Shown: positions 5,132 to 5,539 of the stretch, in pieces
How the letters are laid out: each line of letters opens with the position of its first letter
Position numbering within the stretch: the stretch's first letter is position 1
From: Desulfovibrio sp.
Lineage (GTDB): Bacteria; Desulfobacterota; Desulfovibrionia; Desulfovibrionales; Desulfovibrionaceae
Assembly (NCBI GenBank): GCA_031255035.1
Contig: JAIRTI010000191.1
Coordinates: 1 to 5,539, forward strand
Reading direction: 5' to 3'
DNA: 5,539 nt
The notes under the pieces: model-generated
Told to the model about the DNA's origin: nothing
Databases searched by the model: none
What the model saw: only the letters and a program-made list of their open reading frames with translations
Translations under genes and position numbers: made by a program

Positions 5132-5539
5132 TTACTTCTTCCTTTTGGCCTTGCCCGAAATCCTGTCAAGGGAGACGCGGTACAGGGCTGTGCGCTCGTA
5201 CGAGCTACGGATGTCTCCGTCCGCCTTGTCCATGTCCGCCGGCAGGTATTTTTTCGCCAGGCCGCAGAGTCCCCGGTATTTTTCGTCCGGGTCCTCCACC
5301 GGCATGGCCCGGCCCTGGACGATGACGCTCTCGAAACAGGTTGAAAAGCCGCCGTCGTACACGGCCTCGGTTTCGCCCGTAACCGTAAAGCACACGCGGC
5401 TGTTGGCGCGCATGGCGTCGATCTTGCGTCCGTCAAGGGCGCAATGGAAGTATAGGGCGCCGTCCATCAGAACGTAGGACAGGGGAACGGCGTAGGGCCA
5501 GCCGCTGCCTTCATCCACCGCGAGCACCCCGTATGCCGC
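5132..5539 (-). CDS. Pyridoxamine 5'-phosphate oxidase-family flavin-binding protein (NimA-like), 5' end missing
   Basis: The last 135 residues of a gene that continues past the right edge; the reading frame is open to the window end, so the GTG at 5527 is unlikely to be the true start. The visible protein begins AAYGVLAVDEGSGWPYAVP and continues with PLSYVLMDGALYFHCA and DGRKIDAMRANSRVCFTV. This is the pattern of small split-barrel proteins of the PPOX/nitroimidazole-resistance (NimA-like) group, which bind FMN or a related cofactor in the cytosol, usually as dimers. Typical members are about 150-165 aa, so roughly 20-30 residues are probably missing. The C-terminus is lysine-rich (KAKRKK). 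Family membership is clear, but true PNP oxidase or nitroreductase activity is not shown, and most members have unknown substrates. It is separated from asnS by 262 nt of repeats and is probably a separate transcription unit. Confidence 0.85.
   Translation of the reverse strand, partial: AAYGVLAVDEGSGWPYAVPLSYVLMDGALYFHCALDGRKIDAMRANSRVCFTVTGETEAVYDGGFSTCFESVIVQGRAMPVEDPDEKYRGLCGLAKKYLPADMDKADGDIRSSYERTALYRVSLDRISGKAKRKK

Noticed and set aside
5525..5527. GTG as the start codon of the PPOX-like gene
   Set aside because: The frame continues upstream with family-like residues (AAYG before VLAVDEG), so the real start is beyond the window.

Overview
The window is GC-rich and carries four genes, all on the minus strand. 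From right to left in the direction of transcription they are: a flavin split-barrel (PPOX/NimA-like) protein cut by the right edge, asparaginyl-tRNA synthetase (asnS), an M18 zinc aminopeptidase, and an unusually long YcaO-domain protein. The protein character, the GC content and an intergenic hairpin family of the GGGGC-loop-GCCCCGGACCCC kind suggest a sulfate-reducing deltaproteobacterium of the Desulfovibrio group. This is an impression from sequence style, not a database result.

Layout. Positions 1-198 contain no recognisable gene. They are densely folded: a long imperfect inverted repeat (7-70) whose outer part resembles the end of a type I-C CRISPR repeat, then five small hairpins packed into 72-162, then a perfect 11-bp stem (192-225) that contains the ycaO stop codon and is probably its terminator. 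Next come ycaO-like (199-1944), a 67-nt gap with a small hairpin, the M18 aminopeptidase (2012-3442), an 11-nt gap, and asnS (3454-4869). The 262-nt gap between asnS and the PPOX gene holds two inverted copies of a composite repeat (4896-5050) and a probable 3'-end signal for the PPOX gene. The partial PPOX gene runs from 5132 off the right edge.

How the genes work together. asnS and the aminopeptidase are almost certainly co-transcribed: the aminopeptidase Shine-Dalgarno overlaps the asnS stop codon. The ycaO-like gene probably belongs to the same transcript. asnS and the aminopeptidase are housekeeping functions (Asn-tRNA charging and peptide turnover). The YcaO protein is an ATP-dependent amide-activating enzyme of unknown substrate. 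No precursor peptide, TfuA partner, dehydrogenase or transporter is visible, so this is not a recognisable RiPP cluster. I see no confident promoter; the asnS promoter should lie in or upstream of the repeat-filled gap.

The least explained parts are the two intergenic regions (composite inverted repeat pair; CRISPR-like and hairpin-dense left edge) and the divergent YcaO protein. I do not see a complete new biological system.
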